From Quercus robur (Eukaryota; Streptophyta; Magnoliopsida; Fagales; Fagaceae): a stretch of DNA of 64,000 bases. The stretch covers positions 5,900,974-5,964,973 of the forward strand of contig NC_065536.1 of NCBI RefSeq assembly GCF_932294415.1, written 5' to 3'. The notes under the pieces were generated by a model. The model ran no database searches. It saw nothing but the letters and a program-made list of their open reading frames with translations, and had not been told where the DNA came from. Of the stretch, positions 53,301 through 64,000 are shown one piece after another; position 1 is the stretch's first letter; the number at the start of each line of letters is the position of its first letter. Position numbers and translations under genes: made by a program.

Positions 53301-56194
53301 CTGCACTTGAACAATTCAACCATAATTAGCATGATAATCACCAATAATACCAAGAACTAACACCAGAGCAATTCCAAATCAGTAAAATGTTAAACAATTT
53401 GCATAGCAAATCCATGATTAGAGAACTTCAGTAAAAGCAAGTTGTTTTGATCTGATCTTTTTTTAAGGACAAGCGTAATAAGAGCAAACCTATGCATTCA
53501 ATATAACCAATCCAACTAAATCACCAGTAAACAATCTGATCAAACTCTAAATTCAAGTAAATTCCGCTGAAACCTTCAATGTAACTAAAACAATTTTGAA
53601 AAATAAAATAAAACCATGAATAGATGATCCAACCAAACCTGAACTCCAAATCAAAATCCATTGAAGCCATAGCAGATGAACTAAAACCGATACAACTGGA
53701 CCATATTTAAAGAAAATTCCATAGAAACCTCTACAAAGACTGAAAAAAATTTCCAGCTAAAAAACCGATAAACCTAACCAAATCCTTCAAAATCATAGAA
53801 GCTGAGATAAAACACTAAAAAACCAATCTAATTAAACTAAATTCCATCAAAACCTCTACAATGCCCCAAACAACATCCTGCTAGAACAACAATAGACAAT
53901 CCACCCAAAACCTATCAAAACAAAAGTAAATGAACTAAAACAATAGAAAAGTATTGATGTTACAAAAACAATATACAGCTATAACACTGTTGGAGGTTCC
54001 AAACAAACCATAGTTCCCTGAGCAAAGTCATTCATCAAAAATTACATATATTAAACAAAATCTCATCAGATTTTACATAACCAGAACATTATCCAGCTTG
54101 TTCACCAATATAAGATCCAACCAATCCCTATTCTCCCACCCAAATATAAGCTCAAGCACTTCAAAACCAATTGAAATTCCAATTGAACCCCAAATTAAAA
54201 GCAAATCCCATCAAAACCTTTAATCAAAGGAAAAATTAACAGTGATAAAACAAATATAAAAATACCAACAGACAACCCAACGATTTATTCCCTAACAAAA
54301 AACTCATGAAAACCAAATTAAATTATTCTAAAACTCCTCATTCCCCCATCCAAAACCAGTCAAAAACCATAAGATTTGAACTAAAACCCATCCAATCAAA
54401 CTCACTTTAGCTTCAATCAAACCCTGATTCCCCAACAAAATTCATTGATACCAAAAACAACAAATCCCAACCAAAACAGCATCCAGCTAAAACCCTAATT
54501 CCCCTATCAAAAACTCTTTACAACCTTAACAACTGAACAATAAGCAATCCAATCGAACTTCAATAAACCTTTCAGCTCCAATCAAACCCTAATTGCACAA
54601 CCAAAACTGAAAGCAAATTAAGCTTAAAACACCACCCTAACCCCCAATCAAACCCTAAATTAGAGCAAAAACTCCATCAATAACTAAAAAGGACATCAGC
54701 AACACGATCTCAACCAAAACATCACCCAGCTAAAAACCCTAATTACCCTATTGAAAACTCATCACAATCATAACAAATGAACAATAAACAATCCAATCAA
54801 ACTTCAATAAACCCTCCAGCTCCAATAAAACCCTAAATTAAAGAAAAAAATCCTTTTAACCCCTTTTCCTTTTCATATATATAAAAAACCAAAATGACAT
54901 CAATAACACGATCTCAACAAAACATCATCCAGCTAAAAAACACTAATTCCCCAATCGAAAACTCATTACAATCACAACAACTGAACAATAAACAATCCAA
55001 TCGAACTTCAACAAACCCTCCAGCTCCAATCAAACCTTAAATTAAAGCAAAAACTCCATATAAACTCTTTTCCTTTTCATTTATATAAAAAACCAAAGTG
55101 ACATCAATAACACAATCTCAACAAAACATCATCCAGCTAAAATCCCTAATTCCCCTATCGAAAACTCATTACAACCATAACAAATGAGCAATAAACAATC
55201 CCAATTGAACTTCAATAAACCCCCCAGCTCCAATCAAACCGCAAATTAAAGCAAAAATTCCATTTAACCTCTTTTCCTTTTCAAACTCCCCCCCTGAAGG
55301 GGCATGGGGCTTAGTCAAGTAGAACCGGGTTGCGCTGCTTGATTATATATAAAAAACCAAAATGACATCTACTACACAATCTCAACAAAACATAATCCAG
55401 CTAAAAACCCTAACTCCCCTTTTGAAAACTCATTACAATCACAACAAGTGAACAATAAACAATCCAACCGAACTTCAAAAAACCCCTCAGCTCCAATCAA
55501 ACCCTAAATTAAAGAAGAAAAAATAAAAATCAATAGCAAAACTCTTTTTCATTTCAACATACAATCAAAAATTCCAAAAGGACGATCACAACCAAAATTA
55601 AAGCCTAAATTAAGGCAAAATTTCCATTTAACCTCATTTCCATTTCATATACATAAAAAAACCAAAATGACATCAAAAACACGACCTCAACAAATTATCA
55701 TCCAGCTGAAAACCCTAATTCCCTATCAAACTCATTACAATTTACAACCATAACAGATGAACAATAAACAATCCAATCGAACTTCAATAAACCCTAAATT
55801 AAAGCAAAAAATAATAATAATAATAATGATCGCGAACCTCTCTTTCATTTCAATATGTATATCAAATTCCAAAACGACGATCAAAACTAAAACCGAACAG
55901 AATAAAACGACGCAAAGCTAGAGAGAGATATAGGGACCGTACTTTCTTTTCGAGACCGGTGGCGGAGGATTGAAAAGAAGAGCCGAGCAGCGGTTGCTGC
56001 AGCTGGTTTTGCGCCGCACCGGAGGAGAGCTGTTGGAGACCTTCGCGACGCTTCTTCAAAAGACTCTCTTCTCTTCGCGACTTGCGGATCTCCACCATGT
56101 TGTCTTCCCTCCTCCGCCGCCCCTCCTCCGCGTCCACCGCCACCTTGTACCTGTTCCGCCGCACCTCCGTTCGAGCACTCGGCCTCAACGACAT
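50390..56194 (-). CDS. IMPA: Importin subunit alpha (nuclear import receptor)
   Basis: Ten coding exons with GT/AG borders: 56194-55943, 53300-53204, 53120-53029, 52938-52807, 52682-52497, 52320-52157, 52050-51972, 51257-51129, 50975-50848, 50762-50390; phases agree throughout and give about 543 residues. Exon 1 encodes the importin-beta-binding domain with basic clusters ([35 protein letters not shown]). Exons 2-10 encode Armadillo repeats whose NLS-contacting W-x3-N positions are intact: W152/N156, W194/N198, W237/N241, W278/Y282 (Tyr here is usual), W363/N367, W405/N409. The C-terminus has the acidic WLEEDDE segment and ends GGFKFD. The protein carries classical NLS cargo with importin beta through nuclear pores. 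No defect seen; which paralogue it is cannot be told. Confidence 0.96.
53301..55942 (-). other. Importin alpha intron 1 (2642 bp)
   Basis: Unusually large compared with the other introns of the gene (83-714 bp). The donor is AAAG then GTACGG at 55942 and the acceptor TGCAG ends at 53301. Its 5' two-fifths is built of tandem repeats (see 54480-55830). Confidence 0.85.
54480..55830. repeat. About 200-bp tandem repeats in importin alpha intron 1
   Basis: Five to six imperfect copies contain, in order, ATCCAGCTAAAAACCCTAATT, GAAAACTCATTACAAT, TGAACAATAAACAATCCAA, CGAACTTCAATAAACC, CAGCTCCAATCAAACC and CTTTTCCTTTTCATATATATA. Copies begin at about 54481, 54727, 54931, 55133, 55399 and 55703. One copy (about 55287-55345) has a foreign C/G-rich piece of about 60 bp (GAAGGGGCATGGGGCTTAG, GAACCGGGTTGCGCTGC). 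Confidence 0.85.
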
Positions 56195-56345
56195 CGTTTT
56201 TTGTTTTGAGAGATAGAGAGAGAGTCAAAAAAATTTAAACTAAAATTTTATAAAATTGGGTTTTGATGAGAGAGAGAGAGAGAAGTTTGAGAGTGTGAGA
56301 GAGAAATGAAAGTTCGGGAGTATCATGTATATATATAGATAGATA
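56195..56345 (-). promoter_or_regulatory. Importin alpha leader and TATA region
   Basis: A CT-rich leader (plus-strand GAGAGAGAG at 56213-56222 and 56270-56281) precedes the ATG, and a TATA run (CTATATATATA on the minus strand, 56328-56338) lies about 135 bases upstream, a normal plant core promoter layout. Confidence 0.55.
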
Positions 56346-56929
56346 TTGGGGCTTGGATCGGCGGGTATTTACGGAGGATGCCACTCAGTGACGGGTTTTG
56401 AATTTAGAAGGAAAGGAAAAGAATTGAAAGAAAAGTGACTTTTTTTTCCTTCTTTGGATGGACAAAAAAGGATGGACCGGTTGGACTTAGTTGGCTATTA
56501 GATGTTTACACGACGTCGTTTCATCATTTCTGGATTTTGCTTTTCCTTTTTTTTTTTTTCAATTTTTTGCAAATTATTACATCAAGAATATATTTTCGAA
56601 ATAATTTCATAACAAATTGTTGTTTGTAAACTGTTATTAATGGATAAAAAAAAAAAGTAATGTCAATAAGCTATCACCTAAAATTTGTTATAAAATTATT
56701 GTGAATTTAACATTACTCTTTTTGTTTTTCCCATCTTCTCATCAATGAGCGCGGGATCAAAGAAAATGAATGAGTGAATACCATTTGATTTAATTTTATA
56801 CTCATTTTTTCAAGTTAGTCCTATACTCACATTACCCTCATATTGGAAATCTAATCATGTGATTAAAATGAAAAAAGGAAAAAGTTAATGAATATTTAGA
56901 AATTATTTTAAGAAACCTTTTATGATAAA

Positions 56930-57392
56930 TGTGGGGGAGGATTTTGTTCCACGCTTCGCAAGCTTATTGTCCTCTTTGGGGAGCCAAATCAGCAAAGTTT
57001 TGTTTCTCGACCCCGAGTATGGAAGTCCAAGATTTTCACCATAGGCCAAGGGTTTTGCCTTGTAGTCATTTTGGCTTGACACCTTTGTCCCACCTCGGTT
57101 GGAGATGCGCCCCACTCATGGTTTATAAGCCCTTGGAGCAACCATGAGTGTACCACTACTCCGCATGTGTAGTAGTGGTACACTTATGGTTGCTCTAAGG
57201 GCTTATAAGCTATGAGTGGGGCGCATCTCCAACCGAGATGGGACAAAGGTGTCAAGCCAAAATGGCTACAAGACAAAGCCCTTAACCTAAGGTGAAAATC
57301 CTGGACTTCCATACTCAGGGCCGAGAAACAAAACCTTGCGGGTTTGGCTCCCCAAAGAGGACAATAAGCTTACGAGATAAAAATACCCCACA
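56930..57392. mobile_element. 463-bp near-palindromic inverted repeat (foldback element)
   Basis: Two arms of about 225 bp (56930-57160 and 57171-57392) are inverted copies of each other at roughly 90 % identity by eye, with a loop of about 10 bases (CCGCATGTGT). Shared blocks include AAGCTTATTGTCCTCTTTGG, TATGGAAGTCCA, TGGCTTGACACCTTTGTCCC, CGGTTGGAGATGCGCCCC and GAGTGTACC or its variant. The outer ends read TGTGGGG..CCCCACA, and ATAAA flanks both sides (56925-56929 and 57393-57397), a possible 5-bp TSD. No coding capacity. Transcription would give a long hairpin able to feed small-RNA pathways. Confidence 0.9.
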
Positions 57393-57689
57393 ATAAATTT
57401 TTAAAAAAATAATAATTGATTTATTTGACAGCCTGTTAGATTACATGTTCTTTATGTTATTGACATATATAACAAATTGCATGTTAATTGATGTTATTTA
57501 CTATTAGATCCAAAAACCTTTTCTTTTTTCTTTTTTCTTTTTGCATAATTTTAAAATTAAAAAACATGAAATTTAATATTTTAATAGATGAGAGTATGAG
57601 ACAATTATTGATCTGAGATCGTTTTGAAATTTTGCAAACATGAATAGTATAAGAAGAAAATGTGATTCAATAATGGATTTATAATAATT
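57393..57689. other. Intergenic, unassigned
   Basis: AT-rich; nothing recognised. Confidence 0.5.
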
Positions 57690-58085
57690 CTCTAAAAGCA
57701 CTAGCATTGGGGGGTGTAAACACCCCCTAATTGCTATTTTACAATCTAAGCTACCCAAAATCCACTCCATCCGTGTTTGTAAACTTAAAAAAATTTGCAA
57801 CCTTACTATTCATAGGTCGTAAAAAAAATTATTTTAATATATGGTTGTGTGTGAAGAGAAAAAGTGAATGGGAAAAAAGAGAGAGAATAATAATTTTTAT
57901 TATTTTATTAGGTAGTTTATATTATTTTATTGGGTTGTATGTAAAAATAAAAACTGAGATGTAGAATGAGTTGTAAAATGGGTTGGTAAAATAGGTAAAG
58001 TAGTGTTTGAGGATGCAAAATAGGTTTTTTTTTTTTTTTTTTTAATTCCCGGATGCTAATACTCTAATGTTGTAAATGGACCAAG
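57690..58085. mobile_element. Probable MITE
   Basis: A left end TAAAAGCACTAGCATTGGGG and a right end whose reverse complement reads AACATTAGAGTATTAGCATC are loosely inverted. The interior has the repetitive TTGTAAA/TTGTAAAATGGGTTGG style of plant MITEs. No TSD established. Confidence 0.45.
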
Positions 58086-61000
58086 TTGTTTACAAAAAAA
58101 CTCAAACTCAACTCAAAAAAAACTTGTTTATATTTATTCATTTTGCACGTCAGTAGTAAAGCTCAAACCCAAGTTGCAATTAAAAAGATTAATAATATGA
58201 TAAATAAATTCATTTGTTATATTAATTATCTTAAGTGATGCATTAATAATTTAAGTATAATTAAAATTTGATGTAATTTAAAAAAAAAAATTAATGTGAG
58301 AAACAATTGATTTTGAATATGGTATTGTTGTTCAAATTCCATTGTTTTGTAGCAATTGAAACAAAAGCCTGGTGAAAAAAATTAATAACCCACAATCAAT
58401 GTAAACAAATAATTAAATAATATTTTTATTTTTATTTTATCAAAACGATATTTGCATTATCGAACATATATGAAAATGTCTATCTATATCGATTAATATT
58501 TCATGCAGTTTTAAATTTGTAAACATCTATAGTATGATCAAATCACTACACCATTCTTATTGTATTTTTATTTTGTCAATAAAATATAACACGAAATATT
58601 AAAATTTTTACAATGACAATTATTGAAATATTAGAGGAAATTAATAACAAGTTAATGACAATATACAATTTTATAAGATATTTTAAAATGCACGGTTAAG
58701 TCATTCTACCACCAAGAAACCTTTCAAACCTTTAGAAAATAATATATTCCACCCTCTTTCCTAGTGTAAGCAATCACTAATGTGTACTAGATAATCCGTA
58801 AATTGATTTATTATTTTAAAGATAAAAAAAAAAAAAAAAAGTGTCAAATTAAATTCCATGTGCTTTAATTCCGTTGATCCAAGTTAGCATTGAACATACT
58901 CTAGAAAGGTGAATCTCCTCCTTCATGGTTCAAGGGGCATCTTCTCCTTCATAAATCATGCAAGTTCATCTTCATATTCCCCTCAAAAAAATATTGTTTT
59001 AAGGTTACAAAGACAGCACAACCACAAAATAGAAAAATTATGTTCTTGTGTAATTGTGGCAACTCTTACTCCAAAGAAAACCCTTGGGCTCTAGGATTTG
59101 GGTCTCCAAATTTATTTGTATTATGGATTGGAAATAACCTACAATGAGAGACCCATGGAAGTGGTTTTTTCAATAGCAAATCATACCCTGTCGTAGTTGT
59201 AGTTAGATTGCTTTGAATCAGGCCTAGCCAAGAAGATTCCCTGACCGCCGAGTTACCCGTTTGAGATCCAAGCAAGACTTCTAAACCCCAAACTATGTTC
59301 TTACTTTCTATCTATCTCCCCCAAACTATGTTTTCACTTTTTTCTCATGTATCTCTCCCCAATTTGTGTTTCAACCCCTTTTCACTCCCTTCGGTTCCTC
59401 TTTATAGGCTTGCTTTAGTGGGTTTGCCATGAAAAGGGAATATTTTGCATGTCCATGGGTCCCTCTACTTTTAGGGTCTAAATGGCGTCATGAGTCTGGG
59501 TTAATATTCGAGCATGTCTAATCAAGCGTCAAGAATAGGGCTCACTTTTTGCTGTCAAGGTGACCCTCTAGTAAATTGCAACCGACATTGAATCTTATGT
59601 TTGAAGGGTGAATTCTCCCAAGGCAATACCTTAAGCTCTTGGCCCATACAAGTTCTCATAGGGATCTCATTGAGGTGAGGTTCCTTTCCTGGGATGCTTC
59701 CTTACAACCTTGGCTAACATGGGCCTGCTTTGGGCCAGAGCCACCCCGAAAGAGGGGCACAGATTGTTTGGGGAATGGGCTTACCCCTCTCAGCCCACCC
59801 ACAGTAACCATGTAATCAGCCAGCCTTTTTTACCCTTTTATCTTTGACAAATGAATCTACACTCGTTATTACAAGTTTTTCTCTTAACTTTTGAACTATT
59901 GGGACGGTTCTAAACCGTTATTAAAGTCTCCGACCCTTAATAATAAAAATATATTGTATCTCTTTAAAAGAAATAGATTTAAAGAAGCTTTAATTACAAA
60001 GGTATTTAGAAACTACACACAACACAGCACAGCAATTCATATATGAATCTCCAACATTCGGTGACATGATCAAGTCATGCATGAAATAATCCACCATCAC
60101 ATTCAATAATTGGAACTCATAATACCAAATCATTTTTAGGGGTTTTTTCATATCATTTTATTTTATTTTTTTCCTTTATGATATTCTGCTACCTTCTCTC
60201 TTTGTTATTCTTACTTTTGTGCACTCTCAAATCTATCCGTATAGAATCTCACATTCGCTTGTCATTTTATTTTATTTTTTTTGCGCATTTTGATCTTTTT
60301 TAGATGATACATTAAGAAATCTATAAACAAATGTGCGTTTTTTTACCAAAAAAAAGGATTAGAGCAATCATTAAAGCAAGTTTGAAGCAAAACATAACAA
60401 TTAAGGGAAAATGAGAAATTTTTGTTCAAGAGATTTGGACAAAGGACCAAGTTTTTGTATTTGTTGAAACTTAAATATAAACATGATAAAAATTGTGAAA
60501 TTTACTTTGTATATAGATTTATTGTTCTTTCTTTGTAATTTTTATTGTTTGGGCATAATTTTATGATTGTTGTCTTGTCATAGTTCTTTCCATCTTTATA
60601 AATCTGGGCCCAAATAGTAACTGGTGGAAACTAGCGGGGTTGCATAATATACGAAGACCATAACTTTCTCAAATCACAACTAAGAACTAACCCAACCAGC
60701 TAGGCCTTACCCAAACCCACTCCATTTGCCAACAAGGGGAAAAGTTATAGGTCTAAATTACTTTCTCTGCCAACTAAGCCCAGCCCATTAAAATACAAGT
60801 GATTTGGAGTGTAAACATATACCTTTTACAATTTATCCGAGTCCAAACAGTCGTCTATTTTTTTTTTTTTTTTTAGAAGCATAATGATTTTCTCTATCTA
60901 TTTTGAAACAAAGAGAATCTATTTTATAATTTATAGTTAATAAAATAAAATTGATTATAGTACCACAGTATTTTAAATTATTTGTTTTTCACGTTCTCAA

Positions 61001-61310
61001 TTAAAAAGAAATTCTTGCCTTCCTGGTTAAAAAGGAACTAACAAAGTAACGAGTAAGATTGCCAAGTTTTTTCATTATGAGACCTCAAAGCAAAGTCTTT
61101 TAAGATATGAATTTGACTAAAACACTAGAACAAAATTTTATGAATCAAATCATTTTAGGGGGAGGGGGTTCACCAATCATATGATTGCAATTCTCGATTT
61201 GAGATCGAACTAAACTGAAAGTTCACCCAAAAATAAGAAAAACTCTATCTTGCTTAAATTAGATACAACCATGCATGGTTCCACATGGATACCTCTTACT
61301 ATTGAATAAA
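58086..61310. other. Intergenic, unassigned; possible LTR debris at 59060-59830
   Basis: Mostly AT-rich. 59060-59830 is distinctly less AT-rich, with CTTTATAGGCTTGC and phrases such as CTTGGCCCATAC and GGGCCTGCTTTGGGCCAGAG that resemble degraded LTRs, but no borders or domains were found. No gene supported. Confidence 0.4.
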
Positions 61311-61312
61311 TT

Positions 61313-61440
61313 AAAACTTTTAAGGGTTAGTCTAGTGGTTATTAAGTTTTATGTAATCTACGAGATCTTAAGTTCAAATTTTCTAAACAAAACCTTTAGT
61401 CACTCCAAGAAATTGTTCTTTATAATTATTAGATGTGCGT
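61313..61440 (+). mobile_element. Possible diverged SINE
   Basis: An A-box-like TAGTCTAGTGGTTATTAAG is followed about 40 bp later by a weak B-box-like TTAAGTTCAAATTTTC. No clear poly(A) tail, so this remains tentative. Confidence 0.35.
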
Positions 61441-62333
61441 GAAATGTGAGCACTACACATAAATGAGGAATAGTTAGATGTTCGAAAAATCCTAAAAACA
61501 AACATTAGCAACAAAAAAAGAGCAAATTATAAATGATCCAGTTAAGAGATAAAAAGGACAAGAATAAGCAGTTTCTGGTTAAGCCCAGGCCCAAGAAAGC
61601 TAACTTAGGTAAACTTAAGCAAAGAGAGCTAGAAGAAAGTTTGAAATGTCATCACTTCCAAGCACCCCCCAACAAAAAATACAAATGCTGCTTTTGCAAC
61701 TTGCAAAGTTGAGCAAATGGCAGCCCCACAACACTAAAAATTCCTTTTGATTTGTCACAAACATCGTTCAAGCCCACAGCACACCTAACACACACATAGA
61801 CTCACAGAGCCTAGACAAAAAATATCTATCTAAGCATGGTCTAGAAGCCTCTGATTCTGACACAACTCTGTCACAAACAAAAGCCTTCATCTTCATCCAA
61901 GGTCAAAAATCTTTGGGGCCCTCTATAAGCTTTTCTGTCCAACTAACATCTTGCCGAAAGCATACTTCAAATCTTTAATATTCTAACATTTTTCCTGGTC
62001 CACAAAACTATGATATTTTTCTAGTAGCCTACAAGGCTACAAACCATGATTTGATTGAAAATAATGAAAAAATAAGATACCGAGAAAAGCTGTGGGGGCA
62101 CGTAAGTGTAACAATTATCCAACAGAACTGATTCTATTTTATGTAGTTGATGCTTATTGCTTAACCAATTTTTTTTTTTAAAATTTTATTATTATTTTTT
62201 TTTTTATAATTCAAGATTGAAATTTTATATTAGCTTATTTTAAGTGTATATAGGTGTGTCAAAGGTCTTATAGTTGAATTGGTATCTTCTCATGTACAAA
62301 GTGCTTAGGAGTCTAAGAGACCAAATCGTGAAG
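61441..62333. other. Intergenic, unassigned
   Basis: Nothing recognised apart from a TAGTTGAATTGGTATCTTC phrase at about 62272 that looks like a SINE A box, without a matching B box. Confidence 0.4.
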
Positions 62334-62665
62334 GAATTTATGTATTTATTTTTTAATTTTACCTTTGGAAATTGTGAGGCAAATAAAAACTTAGTGTGCG
62401 TTTGGATACTGTTTATTTTGCTGAAAACTGAAAATAATAAAAAAGTTACTATAGAGGCGCGGGTTATTGTTCATTGGCCTAAATGCACTATTCACGAATT
62501 TATCTATTTATTTTTTAATTTTAGCTTTGAAAATTGTGATTCAAATAAAAACTTAGTATACGTTTGGATACCACTTATTTTGTTGAAAACTAAAAACTGA
62601 AAATAATAAAAAAGTTACTATAGAGACGCAGGTTATTGTTCATTGGCCTAAATGCACTATTCATG
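62334..62665. repeat. 162-bp tandem duplication overlapping a MITE
   Basis: Copies start GAATTTATGTATTTATTTTT at 62334 and GAATTTATCTATTTATTTTT at 62496, each containing the MITE opening (GT.TGCGTTTGGATAC or TATACGTTTGGATACC) and ending CCTAAATGCACTATTCA. The duplicated peptide in the open frame at 62274-62600 is a by-product. Confidence 0.85.
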
Positions 62666-62760
62666 GGACATGAATAGTGCAAGAGGTTATGGTTTAAAAA
62701 AAAAAAAAAACACAAACGCAGGAGAAAAAACACAACAAACACAGGAGAATCCAAACGAAG
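62395..62760. mobile_element. MITE with GTGTGCGTTTGGATAC ends
   Basis: Left end GTGTGCGTTTGGATACTG, right end GAGAATCCAAACGAAG (reverse complement CTTCGTTTGGATTCTC) pair imperfectly. The interior has CACTATTCATGGG and its inverted GAATAGTGCA, as in the MITEs at 23208-23858. TSD not determined. Confidence 0.6.
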
Positions 62761-62998
62761 CTTTAATGAAATCCATTAGGAATTATGCAGCCGACACAAT
62801 TTTATTGAAGTGACATTATTTTACATAAATTATAATATACTTTGAAAATTTTGGCCCATTTGTTAAGAGATTTCTAATAACGTTATTTGTATTTTTTGAA
62901 AATATGTGTGGGAGAAAAAATATGTGAAAATACGTGTAATATTATTTAAACACTGAAAACTGTTGTTTCAACAGAAACAAATGAGTCCTCTATCATAA

Positions 62999-63654
62999 TT
63001 TTTTTTTTAATAAAACAAATGATTTATTTATTAAGTAAGAATCACTGTTACAAGTATTGTCCATTAGTTAATCACGAGGAATGCCTAGTTACAAAATATC
63101 ACAAACATATTTTATATAAACAAAATTTGGACATTTATTATATTCTCTAACACTACATTGGTGCTTCTGTCCCTTTTTACTAGTTCATCTGCCATATCAT
63201 TTGCTTTACAAAAGACATGAGATGAAAGGACAGTCGATTCTTGATCGAGCAGCATCCTACAATCCAAAATCAAAACAGGAGGTTCTAGGGCCAGAACACC
63301 ATATGTTAGCCAATTAAGGAGAATTTGAGAATTAACTTCAAGATTTATATGTTTATACCCTAATTCCTAGGTCATTTTTAAACCATATCTAACCGCCCAT
63401 ATTTTTGCAATATTATTTGAGGCAATGCCAATGTGAATTGAAAAACCTTTTATCCATCTTCCCTTCCTATCTCTTAATACACTACCACCTCCTACTTTAC
63501 TAGGATTATATTTAGAACTATCATCTGTATTTAAAGTAACAAAAGGGGGTTGTGGAGGATGCCAATATATTATTTTAGTGATTTTTGTACCTTTTGTTTT
63601 TGAATGATATGCAAGGTGATAAAATTTTGCAACTAAATATAAAGTTTGATACAT
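62999..63654 (-). mobile_element. LINE 3' end with RNase H-like domain, minus strand
   Basis: Minus strand from 63590: WHPPQPPFVTLNTDDSSKYN, GGGSVLRDRKGRWIKGF, then IASNNIAKIWAVRYGLKM (with I for the usual E in AELWA), a stop, INLEVNSQILLNWL, and FCKANDMADELVKRDR near 63190. This is the RNase H module of a plant LINE ORF2. TD replaces TDG at the first motif and stops follow, so it is dead. The 3' tail ends in an A run (plus-strand T run at 63000-63009). Confidence 0.75.
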
Positions 63655-63689
63655 AAGCTGATTAAGTGTTTAGACTGAATATCCTTTTT

Positions 63690-63850
63690 TTTTTTAATTT
63701 TTTTTTTATATATATATAAAATAGAATTCTATTGTAATCTAATCTAAGTGTATATGTGTGTAAAACTCCATTCTGGAAACTTGAACCTCGGTCCTTACCC
63801 CCCACATCCCACAAGAACTTATACTTGTGAAATGAAAATCGTACCAAGAG
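63690..63850 (-). mobile_element. tRNA-derived SINE, minus strand
   Basis: Relative of the SINE at 3597-3727: the minus strand has CTTGGTACGATTTTCATTTC (degraded A box), ACAAGTATAAGTTCTTGTGG, GTGGGGGGTAAGGACCG and AGGTTCAAGTTTCCAG (B box) in order, then a TA-rich and A-rich tail. Confidence 0.6.
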
Positions 63851-64000
63851 TATACAATTGTGAATATCCTATTATTTTTAGAAAGCCAAAGTTACCAACT
63901 TCCATAAGCAAATAAAATATTTTAAGGCATCATTTTAAAAGAACTGAAAGATATATTAGTCAAATTTTAATGTAACCATTCTACCCTCAATTACTTTGTC

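Noticed and set aside
54480-55830. CCCTAATT phrases as telomere-like (CCCTAAA)n repeats
   Set aside because: The phrase occurs once per about 200-bp unit, not as a head-to-tail heptamer array.
55970-56209. Open frame on the plus strand opposite importin alpha exon 1
   Set aside because: Shadow of the importin-beta-binding exon; the minus-strand frame has the conserved protein.
56930-57392. Annotation as a MIRNA gene
   Set aside because: The long arms and high pairing suit a foldback or young inverted duplication; without small-RNA data no mature miRNA can be named.
62274-62600. 108-codon open frame with an internal peptide repeat
   Set aside because: Results from the 162-bp tandem duplication overlapping a MITE; no start context or known domain.

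Overview
This window looks like nuclear DNA from a woody eudicot. It is AT-rich and gene-poor, with spliced genes (GT/AG introns, CT-rich leaders, TATA boxes) and many decayed transposable elements of plant type. The repeat flavour (MITEs beginning GTGTGCGTTTGGATAC, a Copia LTR of about 1 kb, tRNA-derived SINEs, L1-type LINE tails) would fit Fagales, but I cannot confirm the species from sequence alone. There is no bacterial, viral or organellar gene block, no CRISPR array and no convincing tRNA or rRNA gene.

Layout: 1-1765 is the 3' end of a Copia-type LTR retrotransposon (internal tail, polypurine tract, 3' LTR). About 1.78-39.5 kb is a degenerate three-unit duplication: unit I at about 1.78-14.2 kb, unit II at about 14.9-17.8 kb (heavily deleted), and unit III at about 24.0-39.5 kb. 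Unit III carries the only intact gene of this block, an intronless DC1 (Cys/His-rich C1) protein at 26632-28119. Unit I keeps a stump of the same gene that lacks the start codon, is frameshifted and is truncated. All three units carry minus-strand relics of a CC-NBS-LRR resistance gene. Units I and III were then invaded independently, which lets insertions be read off by comparison: an autonomous-type hAT element with a broken transposase (9965-13618, 8-bp TSD), a foldback element (8159-8762), small retroposons and SINEs in unit I, and in unit III a 1.24-kb non-autonomous hAT-like element (29907-31148, 8-bp TSD), a solo-LTR-like insertion, and a 3.3-kb block with an NPH3 pseudogene. The region between units II and III (18-24 kb) is a graveyard of LINE and MITE fragments.

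The right half holds two ordinary genes, both on the minus strand. The first is a small B-class GATA factor (three exons, 40377-41814). The second is importin alpha (ten coding exons, 50390-56194, with a likely intron in the 3' UTR and tandem repeats in the large first intron). A 463-bp nearly perfect inverted repeat lies about 0.7 kb upstream of the importin start. From 57.4 kb to the end I see only MITEs, SINEs, a LINE 3' end and unassigned AT-rich DNA.

The intact genes are unrelated housekeeping or regulatory loci and do not form a pathway. The most informative feature is the duplicated DC1/NBS-LRR block and the layered insertions in it.
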